Translations under genes and position numbers: made by a program
Shown here: positions 45,479 through 56,908 of the stretch, piece by piece
Position numbering within the stretch: position 1 is the stretch's first letter
Layout: every line of letters starts with the position of its first letter
Notes under the pieces: model-generated
Told to the model about the DNA's origin: nothing
The model's database searches: none
Seen by the model: only the letters and a program-made list of their open reading frames with translations
From: Elephas maximus indicus
Taxonomy: Eukaryota; Chordata; Mammalia; Proboscidea; Elephantidae
NCBI RefSeq assembly: GCF_024166365.1
Contig: NC_064827.1
Coordinates: 49,752,635-49,816,634 of the forward strand
Direction: 5' to 3'
DNA: 64,000 nt

Positions 45479-45525
45479 ACCCTGTGCCCTGTGCCGTCGA
45501 GTCGAAAACTCATACTGATCTATAT
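45479..45525 (-). mobile_element. Short AfroSINE tail fragment
   Basis: The core is GTGCCGTCGAGTCGA, a SINE tail match. AAACTCATA occurs on both sides (45470-45478 and 45506-45514), which would make it a 27-bp insert. The right copy, however, also resembles the normal SINE continuation ACTCATAGTGACC, so the fragment may simply be longer and diverged. Confidence 0.55.
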
Positions 45526-46590
45526 TTCATGTTCTTAGCCATTCTACTATCTGTAGGATTTCTAGTTTTATTATGAAAGTGGCTTTATATCTATATAAGA
45601 TTGAATAACATGTTTTAATAGATATGTTAAGGCAGGGTAAAAACATTTAAACATTTCAAAGCTTCTGTGTTCACTCTGGACAAAAGAGTTAAGAACTAAG
45701 TTAGGGCTCCAGGTGTCTGACAGTGACTCACTTTCAAAAAGGCATATTCTTCCTGGGGAAAGGGTGTAGAAAGATAAAATATTTATTATGTTGGTCATCA
45801 GTCATCCAATATGAATTGAAAAGAAGAAAGTCAGACGGAAGGGAAATTGAAGGTAAGCCTTAGTGGAGTGATTGTGCAACATTGGAGAACAATGAGAGTA
45901 GTGTGTTGTGGACACCTGGGACTGTATTCCATAGGTCGGTCCTTCAGCATTACGTTTTATTACACATGATAGACTTGATTAAAGTATAATCCTGAAATTT
46001 CAAATGTTGGCATTCGGCTTTCTTGGCTAATGTAAGATAGACTTTAAGCAAGTTGATATGAATGACAAGATAGTAAGCTTGGAACATGATTTCCTCTGTT
46101 TCATATTGTAGGGACTTGGGGGAAAACTTATTGTGTAGCATGTATGGTATTAGTATATGGTTAAGGTGCAAGTAACAGAAAACTCCAAAATAGTATGTAA
46201 ATAAGATAGAGGGTTTTTGTTTTGTTTTCTCTCTGTCATGGTAATGGGGGCAGTCCAGAACTGCAGTGGCCCTCAATAGTCATTAAAGACCCAGGCTTTT
46301 TTTTATCGTGTTTGCCATCCTCAGCTTGTTTCTGTCTTGCATGTAAGATGGCTACTCAGCTGCAGCTAGCACATCCACATTCCAGTTAAGATGGTCTAAC
46401 CAGAAGCATGTTTCAATTTCTAGCTATTTTTTTCCTCTCAATATTTCTCTCTCTCTTTTTTCTTTTAAAGAGAATCCTGTTCTTGTTTCATAGATAGAAA
46501 TCATCTCATCTGCCTGTGGTATTAGTTTTTATGTTTTCTTCTTCTTACTTTTCTTTGTTTTTCCTGAGTCCCCTTTTTTCTTTCTTTCTT
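45526..46590. other. STX17 intron 2 without recognised gene
   Basis: About 1.1 kb. Several frames below 110 codons on both strands show no domain. No clear repeat. Confidence 0.5.
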
Positions 46591-46656
46591 TCTTTTTTTT
46601 TTTTTGGTCTCAGTTTGTCACGTTATGGGTTTTCCCGGATGGGAGTGCTAATTGGA

Positions 46657-46703
<47 letters not shown>

Positions 46704-46735
46704 GTAGGTGTGTGTTGTAGGTGTGTAGCAGTGTA
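46591..46735. repeat. Poly-T and (TG)n microsatellite
   Basis: T-run at 46590-46604 and an uninterrupted (GT)n at about 46661-46701, followed by imperfect GTGTGTAG units to 46735. Confidence 0.9.
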
Positions 46736-47169
46736 GTAGTGGGGGCCTTGCTGCCTGGAGGGTTGAACAGATGAGGATCCATTTTAATGGGGAACCACCA
46801 GATGTCAGTATCTGTAGGTCTTATTAGCTATTCACTTTCCAGAGAGAGCAGTCCTCCAGTCTTCTACCTGTCAGGGTGCTACTGTGTCAGAGGTGGGGGT
46901 AGGGAGAGTGAGGAGGGATATAGTATAAATTTTCAACCAGCAGGGAAAAGAGAGTAGGTGGGGAGGAGAGCAGACTCCCTTGCCATTCAGAGATTCCATA
47001 TCCAGATTCAGTTTTTCTGATGTGGTACTGGGTATCTGATCCCTGCCCTCAGCTGTGTTTGGTGTTCAGGAATCCCAAGCATCTCTAGTTCAGCCCCTCC
47101 AGAGGCTGCATCCTGGGGTGTTGTCTTCCACCAAGATTGTAACCTCTTCTACCGCTTCCTGGGCAAGTA
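46736..47169. other. STX17 intron 2 without recognised gene
   Basis: GC-richer than its surroundings but without CpG enrichment or a conserved frame. Confidence 0.45.
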
Positions 47170-47420
47170 AGCGAATAATAATAATAGCAAAAGTGAAAAT
47201 TGTTTTCAGTCGTTGAGTGCTATGTTTAAGGTTTTATATATATCATATTATTTAACCCTCAGCATTCTTATAGGCTGGATATTATTACTGTCTTCATTTT
47301 TTAGGTGGAAAAACAGACTTAAAGTGGTTCAATTACTTACTTGAGGGTCACTATGTTTGTAAATGTGTTAAACTTCTAATATTATGCTTGAAACATAGTG
47401 TGCTTCTAATAAATGAGTAC
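47170..47420 (-). repeat. MIR-like old SINE
   Basis: GTTGAGTGCTATGTTTAAGG, then TTATTTAACCCTCAGCATTC and CTTCATTTTTTAGGTGGAAA follow the reverse MIR order. Confidence 0.6.
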
Positions 47421-48599
47421 ATATATACAGGCATGGAGCCTGAGATTGCATCAGTTGTTTTAGAAGCCATTTTATATTGCTGGCTCTTTTTATTGGCTTC
47501 GTAATCAATTAAATAAAACCCCTAGGACTTTTTTATTTGAACTGCACCTGTTGAGCCTGACCATGCCTATTTCTTTTACTCGTACAGTTGCTCTTTTTAA
47601 TTTTAATACTAGGTTCTACACTTATCATTGTTAGGTTTGTTCTTTTTATCATGCAGAATTGTGATCTTTCATCTATGTTAATTATTCCCTCTAGTTATTG
47701 TTATCTACAAATGTGGTAATTGTACATTCTTTGTTTTCAAATCATAGTTGGCCAGGAAGGGGACAGAGCACACTGGTATACTGTCACCCTTTTTCTTTCT
47801 AAGTCTCACAAATCATCTCTCTAATAATCTAATGTAGAGTTTTCCCAAAGACTTACAGTGTTTTAAATACACTTTCTTTAGTGAAAATTGGGTCAATATT
47901 TGCTGGTCTCTAGGAGCTTTTCCAGTTCTCCACAGTTCCTCATAGATAAGCAAAATGTTTCTGTGGTCACATTTGCAGTCTTTTGGTTCACTCAAATGTA
48001 ATTTCCCTAAGCCTGTTGACTTGAACTCATTTGAAGTATCTAGGTTTGCTCTTTTTTGGTTTTCATTTTCTTCTTAATCTTGTTTATGGTATACTTTTCT
48101 ATCTGAAGATCATTTTTCTCAATAAAGGTGAAGGTAGAAAAAATAGTTTTGCTTTCTCTCTGACATCTATTAACAACATCTACCCTACCATTTGTCACCT
48201 TTCAAACATTGTCTACTATTCAAACTCCAGCTCACTTACTCCCTGTGGAACATGCCTTGATTGATGTCATCCCCAGTCAGAGATAAACACACAATCGTCA
48301 CACAGACTGTGCAGCAGACCCTAAGGTTCACAGAGTTAATATTCACCATTTTAACCATTCATGGGACAGCTATAAATGCCCATGATCTTTAGAGAGTTGT
48401 AATGGTAAAATTTTAATCTTCCTCATAGCGTTATTGTGAGGCTTGATTTCATATGGGGCAGGGGGAGGGGACCTGCATGCAACATTGATACTTAGCAAGA
48501 TTTATAGTGACCCGATTTCCTTAACAACAAACAATTGCTGTAATATAACTAGCAAACCAATAGATAGTGATCTCTGATTTAAATGTGTATAATACTTAT
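47421..48599. other. STX17 intron 2 without recognised gene
   Basis: About 1.2 kb; parts may be old L1, but no diagnostic block was found. Confidence 0.45.
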
Positions 48600-48732
48600 T
48601 ACAGTGGTTAAGAGCTACGGCCAAAAGGCCGGCAGTTCAAATCCACCAGCCGCTCCTTGGAAATCCTATGGGGCAGCTCTACTCTGTCCTATAGGGTTTC
48701 TATGAGTTGGAATCAACCGGACAGCAACGGGT
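48600..48732 (+). mobile_element. AfroSINE, slightly 5'-truncated
   Basis: Starts inside the tRNA head (ACAGTGGTTAAGAGCTACGG) and ends GGACAGCAACGGG. TAATACTTAT at 48590-48599 and 48733-48742 is its target-site duplication, so the 5' end is a true truncation. Confidence 0.9.
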
Positions 48733-49509
48733 TAATACTTATGTTATGCTTTATTGTTGGTAAATGAAGATTATTATTGGTAAAAAAAAAAAAAAAAAAT
48801 TGGTTGTTACATAGTGATGTGAATCATAATAAAGATACTTGTGGATTTAAATTGGTAACTCAGCAATACCATTCTAGTACAGTAAATAAAAAGAAAAAGG
48901 TATGAATTACAGTATGACAAATTTAGCCAGTGCACCAATACTAATAGAGGTAGAGGTTAGTGGAAAGTACACAGAGGATGAGTTCTTCGTTAGTTTTGGT
49001 AACCTTATCAGTTGAGGGATGGCTGAAGGACCTAGATATTGGTAGTTTAAAGAAGAGAAGGCTAGTTCTAATACCAGTCTTAAAATTTCTGAAGGGCTGT
49101 CATGTGCAAAAGATTAGACTTATTATATGTGTCTCCAAGGTCAGAAGTGGGACCAGCAGTCAGAAGTTACAAGGAGATGGTTTTGGCTCAGTACAAGAAA
49201 GAATTTTCTGACACCTGCTTATAAATGCAACAAGTGCACATCATTTGTAGTGCTAAAAGCTGTCGTTTTCCGATAGTGTCTTGTTCTTTCCTCATGCTTT
49301 CAAATGCTTCATTTATATCTTTAATTATTTTAAATATGCATATTTTTTAGTCCCTTTCCAATACTGTAATCTGAAGTTCAGCTTAGTTGGTGGGAGTTCT
49401 TATTATACTGACTCTTGCTCGTAACAGATTATTTCTTCTTGTGTTTTATAATTTTGGATTGTAAGCTCATGTTTTGTGGGGCTGTATTTGTGGGAACTGT
49501 GTGTCAAGG
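48733..49509. other. STX17 intron 2 without recognised gene
   Basis: A-run at 48782-48799 and otherwise unrecognised sequence. Confidence 0.5.
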
Positions 49510-49578
49510 ATAAGAGGTCCCTGGGTGGTGCAAATGGTTTGTGCTTGACTACTAACTCAATGGTTGGCAGTTTGAAAG
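49510..49578 (+). mobile_element. AfroSINE head without tail
   Basis: AGAGGTCCCTGGGTGGTGCA then CTAACTCAATGGTTGGCAGT: the tRNA-derived head of the SINE. The middle and tail are absent, which 5' truncation cannot explain; a later deletion or breakpoint is likely. Confidence 0.7.
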
Positions 49579-50289
49579 GGTTGAGTTAAGGGTATGTCCC
49601 AACAGGATGGGATTTGGATTTGTTTCTGCTGTGCTCCCCAAGACTAATTCAGAGATAACTTTTCAAAATAACATCTTAATTTAGGATTTCCTGGATCTTA
49701 AAAGTACCATGTAAATTTAAACCCTAAACACATATAAGATAGTCATAAGGTTGCCAATTCTCAGGAGAGACTCCTTTATTTTGACCAAGAACCCAGAGCA
49801 AGACAAGGTTTTTTTATTGCCTCCCTGTATTATCAGTCAAAATAAAAAGTTTCTCCTCATTTTTTAGCACATCCTTTTTCTGAGCATATAGCCCTACATG
49901 GATCCTAGCTTTCTATCGGAAATCTAAATTCCAGTGCCCCACCTCTTTTAGGCCAAAGGTTTCATCTGTTGTCTTCTTGTGGCTTTTAAAAACTTGGTTT
50001 TAAGACCGGCAACGTCGTTCACCCCCAACCCCTCCTCCTGGTAATTAGTAGCTGCAGCATTGGTTCAAGTTTACTGCTCTGACATTTCGTTCCATCTTAG
50101 TTTTTGATCTGTGAGGATTTTCGCAAGGTTCATGTAAGCACAACTTTGTATTTAAGAGGATGTTTATTTCTAGGAATTTTATAGCAGGAGGGAGGATTTC
50201 AGTTTATTTTACCTGTTATATTGCCAGAAACAGAAGTCAAGACTGGATAATTATAAAGATGCTATAAAGAAGATTACTGCAATTTATAG
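49579..50289. other. STX17 intron 2 without recognised gene
   Basis: About 0.7 kb, nothing recognised. Confidence 0.5.
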
Positions 50290-51240
50290 AACAAATGTAT
50301 ATGCTTGCCTGCTGCAGTCCTCTAACATCAGGAAATGTGAGGATAATCACCATCAGCCCAAAGCCGATTCCTATGAGATGGAGGTCAGAGTACCTCCCCT
50401 CTCCAATCTTTTTAACCAATTCTGACACCAGCCGTCCCTCCCGTGGCACTCTCTACTTTTCTGCTGGGTTTGATAATTTGGTGCAATGGCCACACAGAAC
50501 TTACTGGCCATACTCACAATTATGGGGTTTATTAGGGAAGTAACAGGTTACAACTCACGATCAGGATCCACTTGGAAGTAACAAGAACAACTCAGGAGGC
50601 AGGCTACAGTGTGTCAATAAGGACAGCTTCCAACCAAGAGTCCTCAATTCCTTCTCAGCCATACCCACAAGGCAGTCTGTGCTTGAGCCTCTGTCACTGG
50701 CCTATGCCCTGCTTGAGCAAGTATTATAGCTCTTTAGCTCCCCTGATAAGTGCTTGGAGGCACCCAACTCTGCCAAGAAGCCTCCTGCGCAAAGGCACCA
50801 AGCTCACTCGTTCTCTGGGTTGGCAAGTCCACTGCAGCCATCTGCTGGTCCTGTGCTGCTGCCATCTTGTGTTGCCTCTAGTGTTACAGCTCTCTCTATC
50901 TCCTGGGTCTAGGAGGTTCTTGGCACAGGGGCCCTGGGTCCACAGGACGAGCTTCACTTCCAACTCTTCTTGATGTTAGGGGGGTGCCCCTCAACCACTG
51001 TGGGAGTGGCTGTTTTAAGCCTAGCAGGATGGTAAAACTGACCAATCCTCTTGGTAGGCCACAGGCACCTTATTTGCATAGTCACCATCCAATCCCTGCA
51101 AGAGTTTTACACACCTTATCTGCATAGTCCCAGCCAGTCATTTTGTGGGAGTTACAAGACCATGGCTAGAAAGACCATATAAAAGCAATTCGCTGCATTG
51201 CATCTGCTGCATGCCAGGCCCCAAGCCGGGTGTTAGAAAC
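50290..51240 (-). mobile_element. Probable LTR retrotransposon LTR (ERVL-like)
   Basis: GC-richer block. On the minus strand it has AATAAACCCCATAATTGT at about 50516-50533, a plausible polyadenylation signal, followed by an end near 50463 reading ATTATCAAACCCAGCA (TG/CA border). CCTTATTTGCATAGTCACC and a second TATCTGCATAGTCC at 51069-51130 look like LTR promoter repeats. The right border and the family are uncertain. The 133-codon plus-strand frame at 50572-50973 has no known domain. Confidence 0.5.
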
Positions 51241-51636
51241 GCAGTGGTAAGTGAAATAGACATAGCCCCTACCTTCTTGAAGTTCAGATTTGAGTGAAAG
51301 GAGACGTGTGAAATAGTTACATGAATATACAGCTATATGTAACTGCTCAATTCAGCTCTAGTTGAGTGTTCCCTGGTTTGATTTATCTTTGTGGACTTTC
51401 CAATTAAATCTAGTAGGGTAGATACATGAGGCTTAATATGCCCTAAAAGAAAGACCAAATATCTAGTCTCTAGGTACATCTTGAAACCTTATCTTATTAA
51501 GTTTAGCTGCCACTACTAAGTTACTTTCTTTAGCTGCTATGTTTAAGTTTGGGTAGGTGAGTAAGAATTTTGTGGTAAATGGAACTAATCACGTTAGTGA
51601 TAAAGAATTCAATATTTTTTCTTTTCTTTTATATAG
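51241..51636. other. End of STX17 intron 2
   Basis: No recognised repeat. It ends with a T-rich tract and AG acceptor (TTTTCTTTTATATAG at 51622-51636). Confidence 0.6.
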
Positions 51637-51702
51637 TATCAAAGGTGCAGAATCTGGGACAAGTTGCATGAAGAGCATATCAATGCAGGACGTACAGTTC
51701 AG
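51637..51702 (+). CDS. STX17: STX17 (syntaxin 17), exon 3, residues 42-63
   Basis: Sixty-six bases encode YQRCRIWDKLHEEHINAGRT then VQ, which follow directly on the INIEK end of exon 2 in phase 0. The acceptor is TATATAG at 51630-51636 and the donor is CAG followed by GTAAGG at 51703. The segment belongs to the N-terminal helical domain of the protein. Both junctions are in phase 0 and the length is a multiple of three, so skipping this exon would keep the reading frame and remove 22 residues. It was too short to stand out as an open frame and was found by matching the known syntaxin 17 sequence. Confidence 0.95.
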
Positions 51703-52533
51703 GTAAGGATGTTATATTGTTTCTGGTAAATCACTATGAAAAAGACAGCCTTAAAGTTTTGCTAAAATAGATACCCGGGTAGCTGAATCCTTTCACACAT
51801 ATTTGTAACTATTTCCTTAAGGATGCATTTCTAGCAGGAGTTACTGGACAAAATCTCATGCATATTTTTAAGGTTTTTATTCATATTACCAAATTTTCCT
51901 CCAGAAATAATACATCAACTTATACTTCACAATCAGTGCATTTTTCCCCAAAACCTTACCAACAATACTGATATTACCCATTTTCCAAAGTTTTGCTAAT
52001 TGGTAGGTTAAAATAATGCTCCTTTATTGTTTCAGTCTGGATTTTTTGTTGTTGCTTTAACGGCAAAAGCTTTTTTCATATGCACCTTGGATATTAATAT
52101 TTATTTTGTGAATTGTCTGTTCTTGTCCCTTGCATATATTTTCTTATGCTGCTGTCTTTTGTAAGAGATTATTTGAAGATACTGATCTTCTGTCTATAAC
52201 GTGTTGTAAATATTCTTTGTCAATTAATTATTTTAAATTAATTTTTAAAAAATAATATCTTTACATAGCTTAAAAACCTAAATACAATTAAAAGACAGAT
52301 AGTGCCTACCCTTCTCTATCTCCAAGTCCTACTTAGAAGAAACTTCTGGCCATTTTCACCAGTATTTACCTCCTAATTCCTAAATGCCATGTGTAGCCTG
52401 GTGCTTCTTGATTAATCAGATTCGGGCATTATCTCTTCATTTCTTACTATGGTAGATAGAGAACTTTCCTTACAGCTCTCCTACTTCCCTTTCCCTATGT
52501 AATTACATACATTACAATTTCTGGTTAAAATGG
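51703..52533. other. Start of STX17 intron 3
   Basis: About 0.8 kb of AT-rich sequence. 51880-52250 has the T-rich character of old L1 3'UTR, but no diagnostic block was found. Confidence 0.45.
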
Positions 52534-52699
52534 TAATTGTTGTTGTTGTTAGGTGCCGTCGAGTCAGTTCTGACTCATAGTGACTGTATAGAACAGAGTA
52601 GAACTGCCCCGTAGGGTTTCCAAGGAGCAGCTGGTGGATTTGAACCGCCAGCCTTTTGTTTAGCAGCCGAGCTTTTAACCACTGCACCACCAGGGCTTC
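52534..52699 (-). mobile_element. AfroSINE
   Basis: Minus-strand copy from TGTTGTTGTTGTTAGGTGCC to GCACCACCAGGGCTTC on the plus strand. The tail reads GGTGCCGTCGAGTCAGTTCT with (GTT)n, as in the RTE. GGTAATT at 52530 and AGTAATT at 52706 may be the target duplication. Confidence 0.85.
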
Positions 52700-53293
52700 A
52701 AAGTAGTAATTAGTATCTTATTATTTTGATTATGAAGATACTGTTTCCTGCTAATCCAAATAGTGAGATACAGTACAGCTCTTTGCTTTCTCTGAGGTTA
52801 ATAATAACTTGGGTTTTTTTTTTAAATTACCTGGCTTTCTGTTATTCGTGGTTAATTTTTTTTTTTTGTAAATATACCTCTGCCACATGGTATCAACAAT
52901 ATTTTTCTTTTTCATAATCATATGTTCAAATACATTGATTCCACCCTTTATCCTGAACACCTCCCTCCTGAAGCCCCTCTTCTTCCAGTTCCAATATATG
53001 AACTTGCTCTCCAGGCTTGTTGTGCAGCTGCTGTTATGGAACTTTCCTTAGCTGTTCCTCTGTGTTGGATCCCGTTTTTCATGGATAGTATATCTTCCTC
53101 ATTTTTGATTTACTCCGTTGTTTTATTAGGGTACATCCTTTAGTAACTTTCTTAGTATTGGTACCTTGGAGGTAAAGTTTTGTGTCTGAAAAATACGTTC
53201 ATTCTCCCCTCACATGTGATTACTAAGTATAGAATTCTTGTTGGAATTCACTTTCAATTTTTAAGGTTTTCTAGTTTTTTTAATGTTGCTCTT
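52700..53293. other. STX17 intron 3 without recognised gene
   Basis: T-runs at 52813-52823 and 52856-52867. About 53160-53290 may be old L1. No gene. Confidence 0.45.
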
Positions 53294-53309
53294 AAAAAAA
53301 CTGACATCT

Positions 53310-53877
53310 AAGAGCCCAAGAGACAGAAAGGGCCACATGAACCAGAGACCTTCATCACCCTGAGACCAGAAGAACTAGTTGGTGCCCGGCCACAATCGAC
53401 GACTGCCCTGACAGGGAGCGCAACAGAGAACCCCTGAGGGAGCAGGAGATCAGTGGGATGCAGACCCCAAATTCTCATAAAAAGACCATACTTAATGGTC
53501 TGACTGAGACTAGAGGAATCCTGGCAGACATGGTCCCCAAACCTTCTGTTGGCACAGGACAGGAACCATCCCCGAAGACAACTTATCAGACATGAAAGGG
53601 ACTGGACAGTGGGTAGGTGAGAGATGCTGATGAAGAGTGAGCTAATTATATCAAGTGGTCACTTGAGACTGTGTTGGCATCTCCTGTCTGGAGGGGGAAT
53701 GGGAGGATAGAGAGAGTTGGAAGCTGGCAAAATTGTCACAAAAGGAGAGACTGGAAGGGCTGACTCATTAGGGGGAGAACAAGTGGGAGTACGGAGTAAG
53801 GTGTATATAAACTTACATGTGACAGTCTGACTTGATTTGTAAACGTTCACTTGAAGCTCAATAAAAAAAAAAAAAAC
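53310..53877 (+). mobile_element. 5'-truncated L1 3'UTR insertion
   Basis: Plus-strand 3'UTR of a second young L1 subtype, from AGAGCCCAAGAGACAGAAAG to TTGAAGCTCAATAAAAA with a poly-A. A 16-bp target duplication, A7 followed by CTGACATCT, lies at 53294-53309 and again ending at 53894. About 568 bp. Confidence 0.9.
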
Positions 53878-53894
53878 AAAAAAAACTGACATCT

Positions 53895-54477
53895 GATTTC
53901 CTAGTCTTTGTGTAGGACCTGTTTTTTTTTCCCCCTTTGGGAGCTTTTGTGGTCTTCTGTTTATCCCTAATGTTCTGAAATTTGATGATGATATGCGTTG
54001 TGTTGGGCCTTTTCAAACATAAAGATTCATATTCTCTGTTTGGGGGAATATTCTTAAATTATTTATTTGATAGTTTATTTCTTTGCATTTTCTCTCTGCT
54101 CCTTTTTTTTTTTTTTTTTGGATCTTTTATTGCAAGGAACAACAAACTATGGCTTATAGGCCAAAACCGCCCCATATATTTATATATTGTCTTTGGCTGC
54201 TTTCACACTACAATGACAGGCTTAAATAGTTGTGACAGAGACCGTGTGGTTCACAAAGCCTAAACTATTTACTGTCTGGTCCTTTACCAAAAAAAGTTTG
54301 CCAATTCCTGTTCTATTGAATGTTAGAACTGTTTATCTAATTTTCTTTTTCTGGAAGATTTCCTCAGCTTTATCTCCAAATCTTTTTACTGAATTCTTTA
54401 TTTCTGCTATTATGTTATTTAATTTTCCAGAGCTTTTTCTTGCTCACTTTTCCTTTTTCCACAGCAGTTTGTCTGTG
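53895..54477. other. STX17 intron 3 without recognised gene
   Basis: T-run at 54102-54119. About 54130-54320 contains a phrase like 'ggtcctttaccaaaaaaagtttgccaa', typical of old hAT (MER-type) repeats, but I cannot fix its borders. Confidence 0.4.
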
Positions 54478-54485
54478 GATGTAAT

Positions 54486-55816
54486 GTTGTTGTTGTTGTT
54501 AGGTGCCATCGAGTAGGTCCCGACTCATAGCAACCATAAGTACAACAGAACAAAATGCTGCCCGGTTCTGTGCCATCCTCACAATCGTTATACTTGAGCC
54601 CATTGTTGCAGCCACTGTGTCAATCTCTCTTATCAAGGGTCTTCCTCTTTTTCATGACCCTCCTCAGGACCAAGCATGATGATCTTCTCCAGGAACTGCT
54701 CCCTCCTGATAACCTGTCCAAAGTATGTGAGACAAAGTCTCACCATCCTCGCTCCTAATAAGCATTCTGGCTGTACTTCTTCCAAGACAGATTTGTTTGT
54801 TCTTCTGGCAGTCCATGGTATATTCAGTATTCTTCACCAACACCATAATTCAGAGGCATCGGTTCTTCTTTGGTCTTCCTTATTGTCTAGCTTTCACATG
54901 TATATGAGGTGATTGAAAATACCATGGCTTGGGTCAGACGCACCTTAGTCCTTTAAGTGACATCTTTGCTTTCTAACACTTTAAAGAGATCTTTTGCAGC
55001 AGATTTGCCCAATGCAAAATGCGTCATTTAATTTCTTGACTGCTGCTTCTATGGGTGTTGATTGTGGATCCAAGTAAAATAAAATCCTTGACAATTTAAG
55101 TATATTCTCTTATTTATTATGATGTGGCTCTTGGATCCAGTTGTGAAGATTTTTGTTTTCTTCATGTTGAGGTGTAATCCATACTGAAGGCTGTGGTCTT
55201 TCAGCTTCATCAGTAAGTGCTTCAAGTTCCCCTTACTTTCAGCAAGCAAGGTTATGTCATCTGCATATTGCTGGTTGTTAATGAGTCTCCCTCCAATCCT
55301 GCCACATTTTTCTTCATACAATCCAGCTTCTCAGATTATTTGCTCAGCATGCAGATTGAGTAAGATACAACCCTCACGCACACCTTTCCTGACTTTTAGC
55401 CACGCAGCATACCCGTGTTCTGTTCAAACGACTGCCTCTTGGTCTAAATACAGGTGCTTCAGGAGCACAATTAAGTGTTCTGGAATTCCCATTCTTTGCA
55501 ATGTTATCCATAATATGTTATGATCCACACAATTGAATGCCTTTACATAGTCGATAAAACACAGGTAAATAGCCTTCTGATACTCTCTGCTTTCAGCAAG
55601 GATCCTTCTGACATCAGCAATGATATCCCTTGTTCCATATCCTTTTCAGAATCCGTCTTGAATTTCCAGCAGTTCCCGGTCGATGTACTGCTGCAGCCTC
55701 TTTTGAATGATCTTCAGCAAAATTTTACTTGCTGTGATGTTAATGATGTTGTTCTATAATTTCAGCATTCTATCGGATCACTTTTCTTTGGAATGGGTAC
55801 AAATGTGGATCTCATA
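54486..55816 (-). mobile_element. 5'-truncated RTE, 1.33 kb
   Basis: Minus-strand RTE from (TTG)n AGGTGCCATC at 54486 to GGATCTCATA at 55816. GATGTAAT at 54478-54485 and 55817-55824 is its target-site duplication. Coding remnants on the minus strand include 55049-55321, with RLINNQQYADDITLLAESKG, where the RTE reverse-transcriptase YADD box is intact although the surrounding frame is broken. Confidence 0.9.
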
Positions 55817-55832
55817 GATGTAATAGTGATAT

Positions 55833-56085
55833 ACCTCTAGATACTGTTACTTGGAGGTACCCCCAAGGAAAAGGTCAGCTTTCCAAACCATCTTTAAGTA
55901 AAACCACCAGGAGATAAGTAATAACCTTTTTTTTTTTTTTTTAATGCTTCCATGTAATAGTGTCTTCTCTCTGAAGCACTAAAAAAAAAAAAAGCTTATT
56001 ATCTCCTGGTGGTTTCACTTAAAGGTGCTTTGGAAAGCTGGCCTTTTCCTTGGAGGAACCTCCAAATAATAGTACGTAGAGGTTG
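55833..56085. mobile_element. 253-bp palindromic element (large hairpin)
   Basis: Left arm about 55833-55950, right arm about 55973-56085, reverse complements over more than 100 bp. Matching blocks: GGAAAAGGTCAGCTTTCCAA and its partner around 56028-56052; AAACCACCAGGAGATAA with the right-arm TTATCTCCTGGTGGTTT. The T-run at 55927-55942 faces the A-run at 55981-55993. The GCTTC before the loop pairs with GAAGC after it. The loop is only about 22 bases. It begins 9 bp after the RTE target duplication. Most likely a nonautonomous DNA transposon of palindromic type; family not recognised. Confidence 0.8.
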
Positions 56086-56860
56086 TTTTAGTTTAGTTTT
56101 CTAAAGAAGAATCCTCATTCTTCTCCTAAGGCAGGTAGATGCTTATTTTCCAGAGTTATAGAAGCAGGTCAGGTGAAAGCTGCTGGGCTTCCATTTTTCA
56201 GTACGGACTTTCACATAAATTCCTGTTTTTAGCACTACGCCTGGTGTTCCTGAATCTAGAGCCTGTTTCAGCACGGAGTGCGTATCTGGCCCTCTGCCGT
56301 ATAGTGAATAGATTGGGACAGAATGAAATGAATGCACGAGGTCATTTAGGAGGGGTTACAAAGGTCCAGGCAATAGATGTGAGTAGTTTAGAGGTAGTGC
56401 AGATGGAGAAAAACAGATTGATTTGAGATTTAGATGGAAATTCGACTTCTCTCTCTATAAATGCATTTTACTGCTTGTTAATTAGATTATAGGCCTAAAG
56501 AGCAGAGACCATGTCTCTGCTGTTTATACATTTCATAGTACATTGTGCCCAGTGTTTATTAAGTTGTACTAACCATGTTAATGTCAATGAGATTATTATA
56601 AATTGGATTTCTTACTGTCTTCACTGTTTAATATATCATTGAAAATCACTTATGATTTTCTTGAGATGATTGTGGTTACGATCAAAGTGTTTGTTTACTG
56701 ACTTTTAACAATATGTATGTTTGAATTGTTGACCTCCATCTGGCACAAAAGATTTATGTGAGCCATTAAAATAGTGAGATTGAAACAGTTGTTAGATGAT
56801 GGTATCTTAAGTTTTATTCATGTCTGCTCTGAGTTTTGTGTATAGGCTGATCCTTGCTAG
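56086..56860. other. STX17 intron 3 without recognised gene
   Basis: 56130-56430 may belong to an old repeat; no gene or clear family seen. Confidence 0.45.
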
Positions 56861-56901
56861 CTGGAATCGAGTTGATGGCAATGGGTTTGGCATTTTTTGG
56901 T
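56861..56901 (+). mobile_element. 41-bp AfroSINE-tail micro-insertion
   Basis: CTGGAATCGAGTTGATGGCA then ATGGGTTTGGCATTTTTTGG, the SINE tail only. TTGCTAG at 56854-56860 and 56902-56908 is the probable target duplication. Confidence 0.7.
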
Positions 56902-56908
56902 TTGCTAG

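Noticed and set aside
45470-45514. Fourth tail-only micro-insertion
   Set aside because: The apparent right-hand duplication also matches the normal SINE continuation, so the flanking repeat may be coincidence; kept only as a SINE fragment.
50572-50973. 133-codon plus-strand frame
   Set aside because: It overlaps a probable LTR in antisense and has no recognisable domain.
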